Shown piece by piece: positions 21,755 to 35,285 of a stretch of 64,000 nucleotides of DNA. Both the position numbers and the translations under genes were made by a program. Origin of the DNA: Ovis canadensis (taxonomy: Eukaryota > Chordata > Mammalia > Artiodactyla > Bovidae); contig NC_091248.1 in NCBI RefSeq assembly GCF_042477335.2, forward strand, positions 114,232,501 to 114,296,500, in the 5' to 3' direction. The notes under the pieces are model-generated. The model worked only from the letters and a program-made list of their open reading frames with translations, was not told where the DNA came from and did not search any database. Each line of letters opens with the position of its first letter. The first letter of the stretch is position 1.

Positions 21755-23219
21755 AAACATAATTTTGCCCTTTATAATTCTGTTTGATTAGCACTCTCAT
21801 CTTGATGGTTTTGTTTGGTCATACCCCCCTGCCATTTGATGCTAATAAATGGAAGTTCCTGGTCAGGGTGAAAGTGAGTAGAGACATGTCTGCGTGCTCA
21901 GTCGTGTCTGACTCTTTGTGACCCCATAGGCTGTAGCCCCGAGGCTCTGCTGTCCACGGGATTCCCCAGGCAAGAATACTGGAGTGGGTTGCCATGCACT
22001 CCTCCAGGGGATCTTCCTGACCCAAGGATTGAACATGTGTATCTTACATTCCCGACAAGCAGGTTCTTTACCACTAGCATCGCCTGGGAGGCGAGTGCTT
22101 TTTATTTTAGAGCAGTGATGTAAGAGGAAGATGGGAGAGCATTTTGTTAGTAGATGTTACTTTCCCAAACTTTATTGTTCTGTTTAGTGGAAGTATATAT
22201 TTTCCATTTGTCTTTTAAAGTCCTGTAATGAAATTATAATTTGTGGTGGATTTTCTTTTCTTGATGACTTGAGTAATATTTTATGTTTTTCTCATTTTAA
22301 CATTTTGCCAGCTGCTTGCTAATTTGAAAGCTTCAAATGAAATTATTTTAAGTTCCAAACTAGCAGATTTCTCAGTCGGGTTTGAATGTGGATGTTTTTT
22401 TCTTTTTTGTCTACGTGGCTCCAACATTGTTAAGCCTATATATAGCCTACCCACCTACTATCAAATAACATTATTTCAGTTTTAGTAATTTTTTTCAAAA
22501 GATCCATTACCAAATTGCATGTTTTGAGTTTTTCAGGTTTAGCTATAGACATATTTTACTTTGAGAAAAATTAACATCACTTTCTGAAGTTTTAAACATG
22601 TGAGTTTTTACTTTCACCTTAGGTGAAGGGGATTACATTATATTCCTCCCTTCATGATGTGTCATTATTGCCCATCTTTGGAAAGCCTTTCTGTTATCTC
22701 TTTTTATTTCCATATTCTGCTTTCATTCCCTTCTCAACAGGCGATCATTTTTTTGGGGTCCAAAATTTTAAATAGAAGTATTCACAGTAAGCAAATAGTT
22801 TATTAATACAGTGGTTCTGAGACCTAAACTTAAAGGTTAAGTTATTTTACAACTTCATTTTAGGTTTTAAAGTCTTGTTTCATTTTATATAATAGACAAT
22901 GTAGATTCCTTTTTGGCTTTGTGTACATGAGAGGGAAATTCGGGGAAAGCAACTTTTGTGACTGTTTCTCACTCATAGTTTCTGTGGCTTAAGGGAACAT
23001 TTAGAGTAGAATAAGTATGTTTGGGGAATTTTGTCTTCTAAGATTTTTTTCAAGATTCACATAACTGTCTTCACTGTACATGTGGGATACAGAGTCCTCG
23101 TTAGTAGCGTCTCATCTTAATCAGTCACTGTGGTTATTTGCCATGGGTCGGTCAGGGACTGTTGGGATGTGCCTTAACTCTTGGACTGTTGCTGTCTCCT
23201 TGACTGGATATGAATCAAG
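21755..23219 (+). other. NUP205 intron, 3' part
   Basis: Contains one Bov-tA SINE (21880-22090). The remaining 1.1 kb is unique AT-rich sequence with nothing further seen. Confidence 0.5.
21880..22090 (-). repeat. Bov-tA SINE
   Basis: Reverse-oriented Bov-tA from the cagtcgtgtctgactctttgtg end at 21899 to the ggttctttaccactagcatcgcctgggag head. Confidence 0.88.
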
Positions 23220-23358
23220 CGTGTTTGGCATGAGGGACCCCCCAGTGTTCATCCCTACCCCAGGAGACCGATACCGCCAGATTCTCCTTCCGGCCCTTCG
23301 CTTGTGCCAAGTCATCCTTACGTCCAGCATGGCTCAGCACTTGCAGGCAGCAGGGCAG
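23220..23358 (+). CDS. NUP205: NUP205 window exon 12
   Basis: Acceptor gaatcaag; 139 nt, VFGMRDPPVFIPTPGDRYRQ through AQHLQAAGQ, donor gtaaga. The region before the acceptor is not strongly pyrimidine-rich, but the phase and the protein fit. Confidence 0.93.
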
Positions 23359-24861
23359 GTAAGAGGAGCCCTTAGTGCAGAAAATCATCAGGTACAAAAG
23401 CTTTGTTTTACCAATGCAGAAGATGGACCACTCACATGAATTTCCTTAGGCCCCATGTACTTTGCTCTGAACGTCATTGGTTTTTTTTTTGTACTCTTGT
23501 TTGAATGAAATGTTATAGCTAATTAATAGAATAATGAGATGGGAAGCAAGGGGTCTAAATCAGTTGTTTTATAGAAGGATGCAGTTACTGTGATAGAAAT
23601 AAGGTGACTTCTAAAATGTAATTTAACCGCGTATTTATTAGAGAATGCTATACACTTTATTAGGCCTTACAGAAAATACAAAAGATAGATGGTAATGCTG
23701 CATTTAGTTGTGATATTATTTTCAGTGCTTTTCAGGGAAATCTTCAAAAATATGTTTCTTTATTTATTTAATAATGTAATATACAATTTAGCGTTTCACT
23801 GGTTAGTTAGGCTTATCATTCATGAGTCTGCTTTTTTTATTGTATTGCTCTGTTCTTACGATACTCTCAGAAACTGTGTCCATTGAATAATTTATGGTGA
23901 TTTTATCTGCTTTCCCTGCCATCAGTCTTTAGGCTTGCCTCACCAAGGTAGAATGCTGCTGTTTCTAGTGTGGCACCTGATTTTATACTGCATTGGTCTT
24001 GGTGACATTCTGTCCCTTTCATATGCGGCCTTTGAGTTAGTTCTTTAACATGCAAAGACTCTGTCTTCTACTTTATTGACATTAATATTTTTTAGTAGAT
24101 GTGAAATAAGACCAGACTTAACCCTGAGCATAGCAGAATTACCTGAGTAGCTTCTTTAAAAAATACAGATTACTGAGTTACATGTCCAACAATGATGGGC
24201 TGAGGCCAGGAATCTATATTGAAATAAAGGGGCATAATTCCTGAGAGATTCAAATGTTCAACCTGTTGTGGTGTAGTCCCTGCCTTTGAGGCATTTGTAA
24301 TCTAGTTGAGAAGATGTTTGGGTGTGAAAAGAGTAGAGTCCTCTGTGACGGAACAGTTGAACGCTAAGCTGGAAGGGCAGAGTTTGGAGGTCAAGGTTTG
24401 TTTTGCCTTTATTTTCACCTTATCGAAAGGAGAGTTAGACAAAAGCTTTTATGTGATTGTCCCCGTGTCATAGCACCAGCTTGAGTTCAGGAAGTCATTT
24501 TTATACACACTCATTTTAAATTCATGTTCTAGATCCATTTAGACAAAAATTTAAAAATAAAATATGGGTCAGATAATAGTTTTCATGCAGTCATTCCAAG
24601 TTATTTTATACTGTTCTGCAATAGCTCTTAAGTGTGTTAAATTTCTAAACTTTGAAATAATCCTTATTTTGAGCTTTCTTATGAATGTTGGCTTCTTGGA
24701 AAAATAAACTGTAAATGCAAAGGATAACTGTTCATCTAATATTCTTCATTACGTTAAATTATTTGCGTCAGTGTTATTAAACTGATGGATATAAATTTAT
24801 AATATACTTTTCTACTCTTCCACCTCTGTTTTTTCCTTTCCCTCTCTTTTTTCCTTGGTAG
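23359..24861 (+). other. NUP205 intron
   Basis: Unique intron sequence except for a MER5-like fragment at about 24118-24265. Nothing further seen. Confidence 0.5.
24118..24265 (+). repeat. MER5A-like hAT-Charlie fragment
   Basis: gcagaattacctgagtagcttctttaaaaaatacagatt followed by ggccaggaatctatatt gives the MER5A order of landmarks. Diverged. Confidence 0.5.
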
Positions 24862-24988
24862 GTGTTGCAGTTTCTCATTTCTCATTCAGATACCATACAA
24901 GCAATTCTGCGCTGTCAGGACATTAGCGCAGGGTCTTTGCAGGAATTGGCTCTGCTGACGGGAATTATAAGTAAAGCAGCACTTCCTG
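24862..24988 (+). CDS. NUP205: NUP205 window exon 13
   Basis: Acceptor cttggtag after a long pyrimidine tract; 127 nt, VLQFLISHSDTIQAILRCQD through ISKAALP plus one base, donor gtgagt. Confidence 0.95.
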
Positions 24989-25461
24989 GTGAGTTGATTA
25001 TGTTGAATTTTTAAACAATGGCTTTATAGACATACACTTAGTAGAATGAGGTTGTTATTACTTTGCAGCTATATATGATTTATTTGAGATTGGAACTAAC
25101 AAAGTTAACTACCTTTTGTGAAGTCATATGTTTGTAAAAATGGTTTATGGTCAGTATAAAAAATTCAGAAACTTAAAATAATTAACACTCAAATCCCACT
25201 ATCTAGAAATTGCCAGATGTTAACTTTTGGTAAGTAGCTTTTTAACCAGTGTCCTATGTGTATGTATGTATTGGTGGGTGAGGGGGCATGGTGGAAAGAA
25301 ACAGACATATAGAGATAATATATGAAAATGGGATGCCTTTTGTATGCAGTTTTAGAAAGCAGCTATTTAATTTTACATAAACTTTACAGATGAAAAACTA
25401 GTTGACAAGAAGCTGAAGACATTGATGAATTCTAGACAGACTTTTCTTTTAATACAGGTGT

Positions 25462-25499
25462 ACAAGAGATGTTAGTTCTTACAAGAGATATTAGTTCTT
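25462..25499 (+). repeat. tandem 19-bp duplication
   Basis: acaagagatgttagttctt followed directly by acaagagatattagttctt, with one mismatch. Confidence 0.85.
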
Positions 25500-25989
25500 A
25501 AAAGATTGCTATGATTAAGAAAAGATTATGATAAATTAGTAAGATAATTTGGTCATTTAAAAAATTTGTTTTACTGCATATGAATTTTAGACAGAATCAA
25601 CTGTGTGAAAGATTAAGTGTGAGTTATTTTACACTTCTTCTACCCTCATGTTATGTTTATTTGTATTTTTACTTAGTGAAGTAAACATAATTTTCATTCA
25701 GTTCTGGAACCATAATACCTTCAGCTAGTTAATTTTACTTGTATATTTATGTGGACTCATAGAAATGCACCAGTTTTGGTTTTTTTTCCCCTCTTACAAC
25801 TTCACCATTTCTGAGTTCTTTCTTTTAATTTATCTCTTGGAATTTTTAATTTGTATTGAGGTCCTCTCCCCCAAGAAAAAATATACAATATTCCTTGAAT
25901 TCTCTAATGTTTGTGAGCATCTGAAGACTGCCTTATTGAATGACAGCATGGCCTAATATTAATGACAATAACTCATATTTTTAAGCATT

Positions 25990-26205
25990 TATATGCTGGG
26001 TAGTATTTTAGACACTTAGCATGTCAATTGATTTAATCATCACAACAGTCTTGAGAATTAGAACCTTTATTATCCACGTTTTATAGGTGAGGAAACTGAG
26101 GCACAGAGAGGTTTGCTTCTCCCAAGTCCCATGGATAACGCTGTAGGGCTTTCCAGGAACCGTGGCCTCTGAGCCTGTGCACTTAACTACTCAGCTGTTC
26201 TACCT
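25990..26205 (-). repeat. MIR SINE
   Basis: Central MIR core in the gaggaaactgaggcacagagag orientation, preceded by attatccacgttttatag. Ancient mammalian repeat. Confidence 0.75.
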
Positions 26206-27029
26206 CCAATTTTACGTTGCTGTGGAGAAGCCTGAGGCCAACCCCTGATTCTGCTGCAATGACCCCGCAAAGATTTTTCCTCTCTGGACATTCATCTGTG
26301 CCTGAACCCTTTATGTTGGGAGGAGGAGAGTTTGGCAGGGCCGAGAGCAGTGTTTGTTAAGGTTCTCAGAGCCTGTGCACATTCTGAGGAGATCCCAGGG
26401 TCAACTCTGCCTCACCTTGTCATGTTTTAGTCCTGTGTGCTTATTATGGTCATTTCCCCAGTTCATTCCGGTGGCCTTGAATGATGCAAAGGCAGGCCAC
26501 CCTTCTTGCCTTTACTGTGGTCCCATAGTGCTGTATAGTGGTTCTCTTCCTAATGGCTTTTACTTGGATTTCTCCTGATTACTTAATTTACATCATCAGT
26601 CTAATATGTTTCTTTGTAGATTGCAAGAGTGTTGGCTTTATCCTCTTATCACTGCTTCTGAGGGCTGGGATGCGGGTCGTGCGATGAATCATGTTACTTA
26701 TTCACCTGGAATTTTTTCAATCTTTTTTTTTTCCCTTAACCACCACCATTCTTCAGTATTTGTGGTATAAGGTGGCTTCTTTCCTTTTTTTGGTGAGTTT
26801 CATTTATTCGTAGGTTGATTGTAGAAGGGACATTCTGTGATACTACTTCATTCTGCCATCTTAATCCAGAAGCCATGAGCCTTTTATCAGATACTCTGGC
26901 AAGGTGATTTTTTGGATGAATTTGCCTTTCATTACTTTTTAAAAATACTTGAAACATTCTGAATTTTGCTGATAGTGGCATTTGACCCTGTCACCATATT
27001 AAAATTACACTCAGAAAAGCTCAGTGTAT

Positions 27030-27480
27030 TTTAACATGCTCATGATAAATTCAAACAAATAAAATAGAGTAAAAGCACTCTGACGTACCCCTGCTTCCTG
27101 AAAGGAACCAGTTATCAATTTATTTTTGTGGCAGTTTCTCTGTATGTGGTGTAAAAATTTTTTCCTCCCTACAAAATGAAATCATACTATACACACTGCT
27201 CTATAACTCACCCCCTGTGCCCATTATGTCTTGGAGATCTTTTTTCATCAACATATACAGTTCCCACCTCACTCCTTAATTGGCAGAACAGTTTTCCGGT
27301 TCTGAGGTATTTATCCAGAGCTCTATGACATGTTGACTGTTTCCAGTCTTTTTAAAATTTTCAAATAGTGTGGCATTTAATAACTTTGTATGTGTGTGTT
27401 TACATATACATTTTTGTATATTTGAGCTGGTAGACTTGGTATAAGCTATTTAAAATAATTTTAAAAGATAATGCCAAGTA
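27030..27480. repeat. probable ancient LINE 3' segment
   Basis: aaatgaaatcatactatacacactg and cattatgtcttggagatctttttcatca resemble the 3' ends of old L1ME-type elements. The family is uncertain. Confidence 0.35.
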
Positions 27481-27777
27481 CCTCCTAATTTTTTGAAATC
27501 ATTTTTGAAAAGAATTTATGCTCCTGTTAACCCTACTGCCAGTTCAGCCCTTGGTTACATATATGGTTTTGTATTATCCTACAATTTCATCCTATGTTTT
27601 TGTTTAAAATGCTAGTCTAGTACCAGATACGTTGTACCTTCTCAACTACTTATCAGGAGGTTAATTTTTTATCTGTGACCCATGGATATTCTGTAAAGTG
27701 TTTTAGAGTTGAGGGTGATACATATGGTCCACAGTACTGAGGTCCCCTGTAGCAGAAGTCTTAAGAATCTGAGGATT

Positions 27778-27895
27778 GGACTTCCGCAGTGGTCCAGTGG
27801 TTAAGACTGTGTTTCCACTACAGGGACACGGGTTTGATCCCCGGTTGGGGAAGTTTTGCATACCTCGTGGTGCAGTAAAAAAAAGGAATGTAAAA
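27778..27895 (+). repeat. CHR-type SINE
   Basis: ggacttccgcagtggtccagtgg head, gggtttgatccccggttgggg B-box side and a short A-rich tail. Confidence 0.7.
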
Positions 27896-29140
27896 ATTGC
27901 TTGTCTTTAAATAGAGGCAGCAGGAGGAATGAAAGAACTGAGGAACAGCAAGGCAGGTTGAAGAGATAAGAAAAATTAAAGAGAAACAAGAAAAAGCCAA
28001 AGTTCCATGATAGTGTTAAGTGCAAACTCTGACTCTCAAGGAATTAAAATGGAAAAGGATGGCATAAGAATCAGAAGCAACAAATGTAGAAAAAATATTT
28101 CAAGAATTTGATATTAATGAGGTTTTTGCTTGATTTTGCTTTGTTTTGGCATACAAGGGAGACCTGAACACATTTTCAAATAGTGAGGAAAAATCCTCTA
28201 TGGCAGAGTAATGTTAGAAAGTAATTAAATAAAGTGATTTGGGAGCAGATTCCAAGTGGAGGTGGAGGGTGGGAAGGGATTGGATCTAGTGGAGCAGTGG
28301 AGGGCAGCTGAGGTAGTATGACAGCACCTGCCAGGGGATGCGAGTGTCCTCTGTAGTTTGTGATGGGCTTGGAAATCTAAAAAGAGGAGAGCTTGTCATT
28401 ATGAGGAACAAAGGATAAGGTTCTGGGGTACGTGCTATGGAGCATATGCTTGGAAGTAGGAAATGGGTTAAAAGGATTGTGAAAACACATGGAAAGTTAG
28501 GGTGGCTAGGACAGGGTCACCTGGGTTCTCTGTATGGCTGCAGTAATGGAACAAAGAAATAAACCAATGGGAATAATGACCCATGGGTTTACTTGGAGGG
28601 CTCATTAGAAATAAGGGAAATCCATGGTACTATAAAAGGTTGATCAGCTTAACGTAGGGATTTTGTAGTGGGCCCAAACTGAAAAATTGAATGGAAGCTT
28701 TTTTTCTGTAAGTATAAGTTATACTTTGCTTAAGGGAAGAGGAAAAAAATCAAATGATGCATAGAAGAGTTAAAAAAGGAATGCATTTCATTCTTAGTGT
28801 TTTATATTCTGAACTGTTTTATGAGAAAGTAATTTACCGTGGAGTTTAGAAAATTTTGTTTTATATTTATAAATAAGAATAGATTTTTCTCAAAAGACTT
28901 TTTAAAATGCACTTTTAAATCTCTGATCCAATCTAGATTTATTTTGCATATGACTGAACGTGTGGTGGTACACTTAACAATCTGTAAAGTTGTAAGGTAT
29001 TTCTCAAACCTCCTTCATGGCAGAGTCTGTCTATTCATGCATTAAAGAATGTGAAAGAGTAAAACTACTCTTCCTAGTTTTTTAATGTCTATATCTTATC
29101 AGTTACAAAGCTACATTTAAAAACATTCTAAATTTTGTAG

Positions 29141-29217
29141 GTATACTAAGTGAACTTGATGTTGATGTAAATGAAGGATCACTGATGGAGCTACAGGGAC
29201 ATATTGGAAGATTCCAG
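29141..29217 (+). CDS. NUP205: NUP205 window exon 14
   Basis: Acceptor ttttgtag; 77 nt, GILSELDVDVNEGSLMELQG through HIGRFQ, donor gtagct. A small exon after a 4.2-kb intron. Confidence 0.94.
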
Positions 29218-30471
29218 GTAGCTGATTCTTTACTTCTTTTTTATTTTTTAAATAAAAAAAATTGATTCTTACATCTTTAAAGAGCAGTAGTAAAACTTGT
29301 AATAAAATACAACAATCCTCTCTGATCCTCCTTATACAGCTTCCTTAATTTGGGTAAACCCAGCAGTGGTTTTAATTGAGTCTTTCATATCTCTAAATAA
29401 TTTTGTTCATGTTGCTACTATCTGATTTTCCAATTTTAAGAATCATCTATTGACCTTCCATCAAAGAGGATAAGAATTTAGATCTCTTTACTCCTGTTCT
29501 TCCATATGATATGTGTATCTCTCATAACATGCCCCTACCCCCAACTCAACAAATCATATCATAATTTTGATTAGATTAACATTTAGTGTTATACTGTTAT
29601 TACTGTGTAAATGTCATTTATAAATAAGCCATGGATGGACCATATGTTACTTTTCTAAACATTATGTTTTCCTTAGAGTAAATAATTGTTGCTTTTTTTA
29701 TTTGCTTGGTTTTTGTACTTCTGATTTATTGTCAAACTCTCCTCCAGTTGTTTAATCTCCTTTTAATATATTTAAACATAGTAGATAGCTTATCAATTCA
29801 GTATTTTATCACAGTCCTTCTGGGAGCCTCCTGGCCTGCTTTGATCTAGACATCTTCACTTTTGGGGGCTGCAGAGGAATTATATTTATATAATAGAATT
29901 TATATTCCATTGTTCTTATACAGTAATTGTCATAACCAGTCCTCTTTTCATGAACTGTTTTTCAAGTTTCCAAAAGAAAAATGCTGTCATCAGCTTTTTA
30001 GTGTATACCTTTTTATGTAATATTACTGTTATCTCTGGGACCCAGGGTATGTAAGTACTACATTTTGAGTCATTGTCAAGATAGCACTCCAGAAGGGCTT
30101 GTGTTCTCTGTAACCAGACCAAAATACTCTGGGTTTTTTCCCTCAGTCTTCTAAAATATTAATTGATGGGGATGAAAATATTTCTGATGCATCTTTCGTA
30201 AGGTGGCCTCTGGAAGTGTGTTGCTGCGTCTGTTTTATCTATCAGGGTAGCAAACAGCCAGTTGTAAGTTTTAAAAATAGATACAGCTGTTTTGACAAAA
30301 TGAATTTATATTACAGTCTCCTTAGTCTGTTTTGCCTTATCCAAACTTACTCTAACGTGAGTTTAAAGTAGATATTATATAATATGTAGGTATATATGTG
30401 TATATAGGTGTGTGTGTATATATAATACCAGTGTTTCATACACATTTTTATTGTGCACTTACTACGTGCAG

Positions 30472-30592
30472 TGGAGAAGGAATGGCATCCCACTCCAGTA
30501 TTCTTGCCTGGAGAATCCCATGGACAGGGGATCCTGGTGGGCTACAGTCCATGGGGTCATAAGAGTCAGACACGACTGAGCGACTAGGCACA
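30472..30592 (+). repeat. Bov-tA SINE fragment
   Basis: gtggagaaggaatggcatccc through gacacgactgagcgactagg. The tRNA-like head is missing. Confidence 0.85.
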
Positions 30593-30790
30593 TCCTGTGT
30601 GCAAAACACTATACTAAGCACTTTAAATATAATTCAGTGTCTCAGGTAATCCAAATAAATAATTTTCAAGGTGAAAAATTGCTATTATCACTCTAGAAAT
30701 GTGAGCACAGAGGCTTGAAGAAGTTAAGTAACTAGTCCCAGGACAAATAGCAAAAAGTCATGTGCCTGCAATTGGAACCCACATCTCTGA
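30593..30790 (-). repeat. MIR SINE
   Basis: gcaaaacactatactaagcac, then tgagcacagaggcttgaagaag and gaacccacatctctgattctgg give the MIR order of landmarks. Confidence 0.65.
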
Positions 30791-31399
30791 TTCTGGACAT
30801 ATTGCCAATTTTGTGAAGCTTGTCCTTTCCTGCTGAGAACTGTAGGAACAATTGTATTCTCAGGTGAAAAGTACCAACATGTCAAACAAAATGACCTTTG
30901 CATTTTATCTGCTAAGGTCACCTCTGTTTTCCCACCTCCTTGATGACATCTCCAGAAGAAGCCACAGGAGTCAGAGCCTTTAAATTTGAGGCTTGGTAGA
31001 CAAAATGATCACGGATCTGCTTCTGTTCACCATCTCATTTTGCTTCTCAGTGTTTCTTGATTGGTGTTTATTTAATGGGTGTCTACTAAGGAATTATTTG
31101 GTATGATACAAAAAATTTAGGGCAAACACTTAGACTTTAGTGACTGTTAACTGCTAAAAAATTAATATTCTTTTAATGAGTTGTCTGCCAAGTAAATACA
31201 TTTGCAAAAAGATGAATTTTAGTATTATTAACTTATAGTTGACATAGTTGGAAGTCAGAAATCATAAACATTAAAGAGGATTTAACTCTCCTCTGAGCTG
31301 AGTTTTTCTTTATCTCCCTCAAGAAAAAGAGGTCACTAACTTTAAACACATCCAGCTAGATGTGAACTTTTGCTCATGTTTTGTCTTTTCCTTCCTCAG

Positions 31400-31528
31400 C
31401 GCCAGTGCTTAGGACTACTAAGTCGCTTTGGTGGCTCCGACAAACTGCGTCAGTTTAAATTTCAAGATGATAATGTGGAGGGAGATAGAGTGAGCAGGAA
31501 AGATGAGGTTGAACTGGCTATGCAGCAG
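31400..31528 (+). CDS. NUP205: NUP205 window exon 15
   Basis: Acceptor cttcctcag; 129 nt (43 codons), RQCLGLLSRFGGSDKLRQFK through VELAMQQ, donor gtaaga. Phase 0 at both ends. Confidence 0.95.
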
Positions 31529-31746
31529 GTAAGAGGAGTGGCAGTCATGTAGCTATTCTTTAAGGCTTTTACGTTTCTGGAAATATTTGAGAAAAACAAT
31601 ACACGTGGATAATTTTAAAACTGATTGGTGACTTTGTTGTAATTTTACAAATTGCTCTTAATTTTGTTCTCCTTCACATCTGGATCTCCATGAGATGAGG
31701 CATTTGGGGAGCTAATATTTTTGTTACTGCTCTTCTCGCTTTGCAG

Positions 31747-31873
31747 ATTTGTGCCAATGTCATGGAATACTGCCAGTCCCTCATGTTACAGAGTTCCCCT
31801 ACCTTCCAGCATGCTGTGTGTCTCTTCACCCCTAGCCTTTCAGAAACCATTAACAGAGATGGGCCCCGACAAG
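31747..31873 (+). CDS. NUP205: NUP205 window exon 16
   Basis: Acceptor tttgcag; 127 nt, ICANVMEYCQSLMLQSSPTF through NRDGPRQ plus one base, donor gtgagc. Only 218 nt separate it from the previous exon. Confidence 0.95.
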
Positions 31874-32576
31874 GTGAGCTGCTGCTTTCTTTCTGTATTT
31901 GAGGAATTAAGTTGCTAGGATTATGAGAACCTTTATTTGGCTCCAGTAGTGTGCACCTTTTTTTTTTTTTTTAAACCAGTAATGGGAATTTTTAAATCGA
32001 CTTCTTTAAGAAGAAGTTATAAGGAGGTACTGTTGTCAGACCTGTGGATGCAACTGGAGAGCTTGAAAGAATAGAGAAATTTTAGATTTTCTGAGAATGA
32101 ATCTGAAAGAGCCATGCAGGGAGAGTATAGTTTTATATAGTGTGTGAGACCCCATAGAGTCTGGGATTGGAGACTAAGCTAGCTAGGTGAGAAGTATGAA
32201 AATATTGCAGATAGTTTATATGTTAAATCATGTTAAACTGAACTTTTAGTATCTCAGTTGGATTTTGTGTGATACCAATGTATGGTATGTGCCATAACAT
32301 CTCACAGTAAAATTCAGATACTTAGTAGGCTCATGTAGCCTGTGATTTCCCTATGACCCAGTAGGGAAGATTAGGAATCTAAGGAAGGATTATGGATTGG
32401 TTAAAGCCGTTTTCTATGGGACACTCAAAGGCCAAAAGCCCTTTTGGATCTTGGTGGTTGTTTGTGATGGACTGGTGGTAATTTCAAGAAACATTCTATT
32501 TGAGATTTCTGAGAATCATTTTAGGGTTTGTCTTACTCTGTTATAAATGTCCTAGGTAGTGGGATTAAGAGAATTT

Positions 32577-33330
32577 TATTAAAGTATTATTTAAATACAA
32601 CAAAGTTCACCCATCTTAGGTGGACCGTTTGAGTAATTTTTGTAATTTTATGCAGTGTGGAACTACTGTCACAGCTAAACTAGAGAATAATTCCCTCATC
32701 CTTTGACGTTTCTTCTTGTCCTTTGCATTTGATTGTTTCCTTTGACCCTTTGGTCAAGGTGTCTATTATTTTGCCTTTTCCAGAATTTCATATAAATAGA
32801 ATCTTACAACATGTAGTCTTTTTTGTGTTTTGACATTCATTTAGCTCAGTGTTTTTGAAATCCACTCGTGTGTGCATTACTGTTTTGTTCTTTTTATTTC
32901 TGGCTGGTATTCCATATGAATTTATCTATCCACTAGTTGATAGACTTTTGGGTTATTTCCAGATGTTTCACTGTTGTGAATAATGCTGCTATGAATATTT
33001 GGATATAGATCTTAATGTGGATGTGTTTTCATACCCCTTGATTAGATGCCTAGGAATGCAATTGCTGGCTTGTGTGATATGTTTAACTAAGTAAGATACT
33101 GCCATTCTGTTTTACAAAGTGAAAATCATTTTGTATTTCTACCAGCCGTGTAAAGAGTTCTAGTTGATCCACATCCAACTTTTTAAGTTTCAGCTGTTGT
33201 ACTGGGTGTGTTGTGGTATCTCATTATGGTTTTAATTTGCATTTCCTTGATGACTAATGATGAGCCTGTGTCTAGGTCTAGTACCATTTGCTGAAAATAT
33301 TTATCTTTTTATTTGATTACTTTGATAGCT
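32577..33330 (-). repeat. ancient L1M 3' part
   Basis: acaaagttcacccatcttaggtgg, tcacagctaaactagagaataa, ttcatttagctcagtgtttttg and tttgcatttccttgatgac follow the L1M 3' UTR order in reverse. Diverged. Confidence 0.6.
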
Positions 33331-33489
33331 TTTGTCAGAAATCAATTGACCACATAAATTTGGATTTATTTTTCTTCAGACTTTTTTAAGGACTAATAAG
33401 CATATTCTTCTCTGCCAATTCTAGACATATAAATGGGTAGGTATTCAGTAGGTTCTAGAATAGTAACAGAGATACAGTTTAACCTAGTG

Positions 33490-33705
33490 GTTAACCTAGG
33501 GTTAAGAGCACAGCCTGCTGATGAACTGCCTGGATTTGAATCCCAGTTCTACAAGTGACTTAAGAAAAATGACTTAGCTCTTTGTGACTCAGTTTCTTTG
33601 TCTATAAAGTAGAAGTAATAACAAGGTCTCCTCTAGTGAATTATTGTAAGAATTAAATGTGTTAATGAGTATAAAGTGCTTTAGAACAGTGCCTGACAGC
33701 ACAAT
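33490..33705 (+). repeat. MIR SINE
   Basis: gcctggatttgaatcccag, gactcagtttctttgtctataaag, then gtgctttagaacagtgcctg: full-length MIR landmarks. Confidence 0.75.
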
Positions 33706-35118
33706 ATCAGTATTAGCTATTGTTATTTTTATTATTGCTCTAGCATTGTTATCCTCTGGTATATTTACTGTTCCTTGTGATCGAGGGACCCTTTCCTGTA
33801 GCAATTCTATTTCCTTGACCTCGTTCTCTTTCGTGCAGAATCTATTTCTGTAATTAAATATCTCATGAGCCATCCTCACCTGATGTCTAAGTCTGGTGCC
33901 TCTGAATATTTTCTAGACTGGAGCAAATTATTGTATAAGAATTCCTGAAGAAATCTGAAACATGCTCAGCGTTAGACCGTCGCATTTGTGGATAGTTTCC
34001 TACCAAGTCGAGGTCTCACAAATGTTATCCAGGGACCAGCATTCCTAATTTCACTAGGAGAAGGCTTTTTGTGATGACCTGGGTCATAGAGATGGTCACA
34101 TCCTTACTGAAGACTGGGAGAGGAGACCTGGCAAATCAGATGAGTCTAGGCAAAATCCGTTGACAAAGGACTCTTCTTTTTCCCTCCATGTGAAGACGGT
34201 CTGTGAGATCCGACTTTGGAGCAAAGTTCAGGGAGATGGCAGTGAAGGAAGCAAGTGTAGATCTCTCCCTCAGTACTCATGTACCCAATGGCAGTTGGGG
34301 CCATTAAGCAAAGTTTGTCTCCAAATTAAACTTGAAATTACTAAGGTGTTTCTCAAAGAAATCCCTTCGTTGCAAGAGGAAATTGCTTTATTTGTACCAC
34401 GCAAAGCATGTCTAGAATAATAACGTTGCTGCTCTCTAGTTTTTCTTCCTTCTACAGACAGTTTTTCCAGCATCACATTGTTCCTTTCCACTTTCATCAG
34501 AAAGTGGTCCCGTAAAAGGCAGATCATTTTGTTTTGCTAGCCAAATGGAACTATTGTGGTGGAAGAATTAAACTTTAAAAATTCTGTCATCTGTTTTTTA
34601 GCTGTGTGTTAGTATTCTGCTTGTCTGTTTGGAAGAATGATTTTGAGCTGGGAACTCAGCAACCAGAAAGATGCAGACTGGAAATGAATCCATATAAGTA
34701 AAGCCATAGGGTGAAGCAGGACTTACTCACCTGGGGTCAGGAAACAAAGCTGTATCTGTGCAAATGGGGTGGTGGGGTGGTAGAGAGATGGGTGTATAGG
34801 CTTATAGCTTCCATAGAGTTCTCAAAGAGGTCTTCACCCAGTAAAGGGTAAGTCTTCTCAGTGTCCATCAGCCAGACTTACTTATTGTCTCAAGGCTCTA
34901 GCCTTATGTACCTGCCTCATTACAGTAGCTCCTAACTACATCTTTGAACTGTTAGTGGTGTTTAAAAGTACTCCTGGATTGTTTTTAATAATAGTTTACA
35001 TGCCTTTAAATTCCTGGGCCTTCCTTTTTTTAAAAAAAAAAAAACAGGTCATTTGAAATTCATATAAAATGGCTGTAGGTAGAACATTGGTTTTTCTTTT
35101 TCTTATCAACTCCATTAG

Positions 35119-35285
35119 ATACCCAAGCTCCAGTGGTTCCATACTGGCACCTGCCTGGTTTGGGCATTATCGTCTACCTGCTAAGACAGAGCGCTAATGA
35201 TTTCTTCAGCTATTACGACAGTCATCGACGGAGTGTCAACAAGCTACAGAACGTCGAGCAGCTTCCCCCAGATGAGATAAAAGAG
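35119..35285 (+). CDS. NUP205: NUP205 window exon 17
   Basis: Acceptor tccattag; 167 nt, DTQAPVVPYWHLPGLGIIVY through QLPPDEIKE, donor gtatga. Confidence 0.95.

Larger units (their letters stand above)
24989..29140 (+). other. 4.2-kb NUP205 intron
   Basis: Holds a 19-bp tandem pair, a MIR, an ancient LINE-like 3' segment (about 27030-27480) and a CHR SINE. Remaining sequence is unique. No exon seen. Confidence 0.5.
29218..31399 (+). other. NUP205 intron
   Basis: Contains a 5'-truncated Bov-tA (30472-30592) that splits a MIR (to about 30790). The rest is unique with short TA/TG runs near 30385-30430. Confidence 0.5.
31874..35118 (+). other. NUP205 intron
   Basis: 3.2 kb with an old L1M 3' part (about 32577-33330) and a MIR (33490-33705). 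The segment 33930-35100 is mostly unique, and I could not name anything in it. Confidence 0.5.
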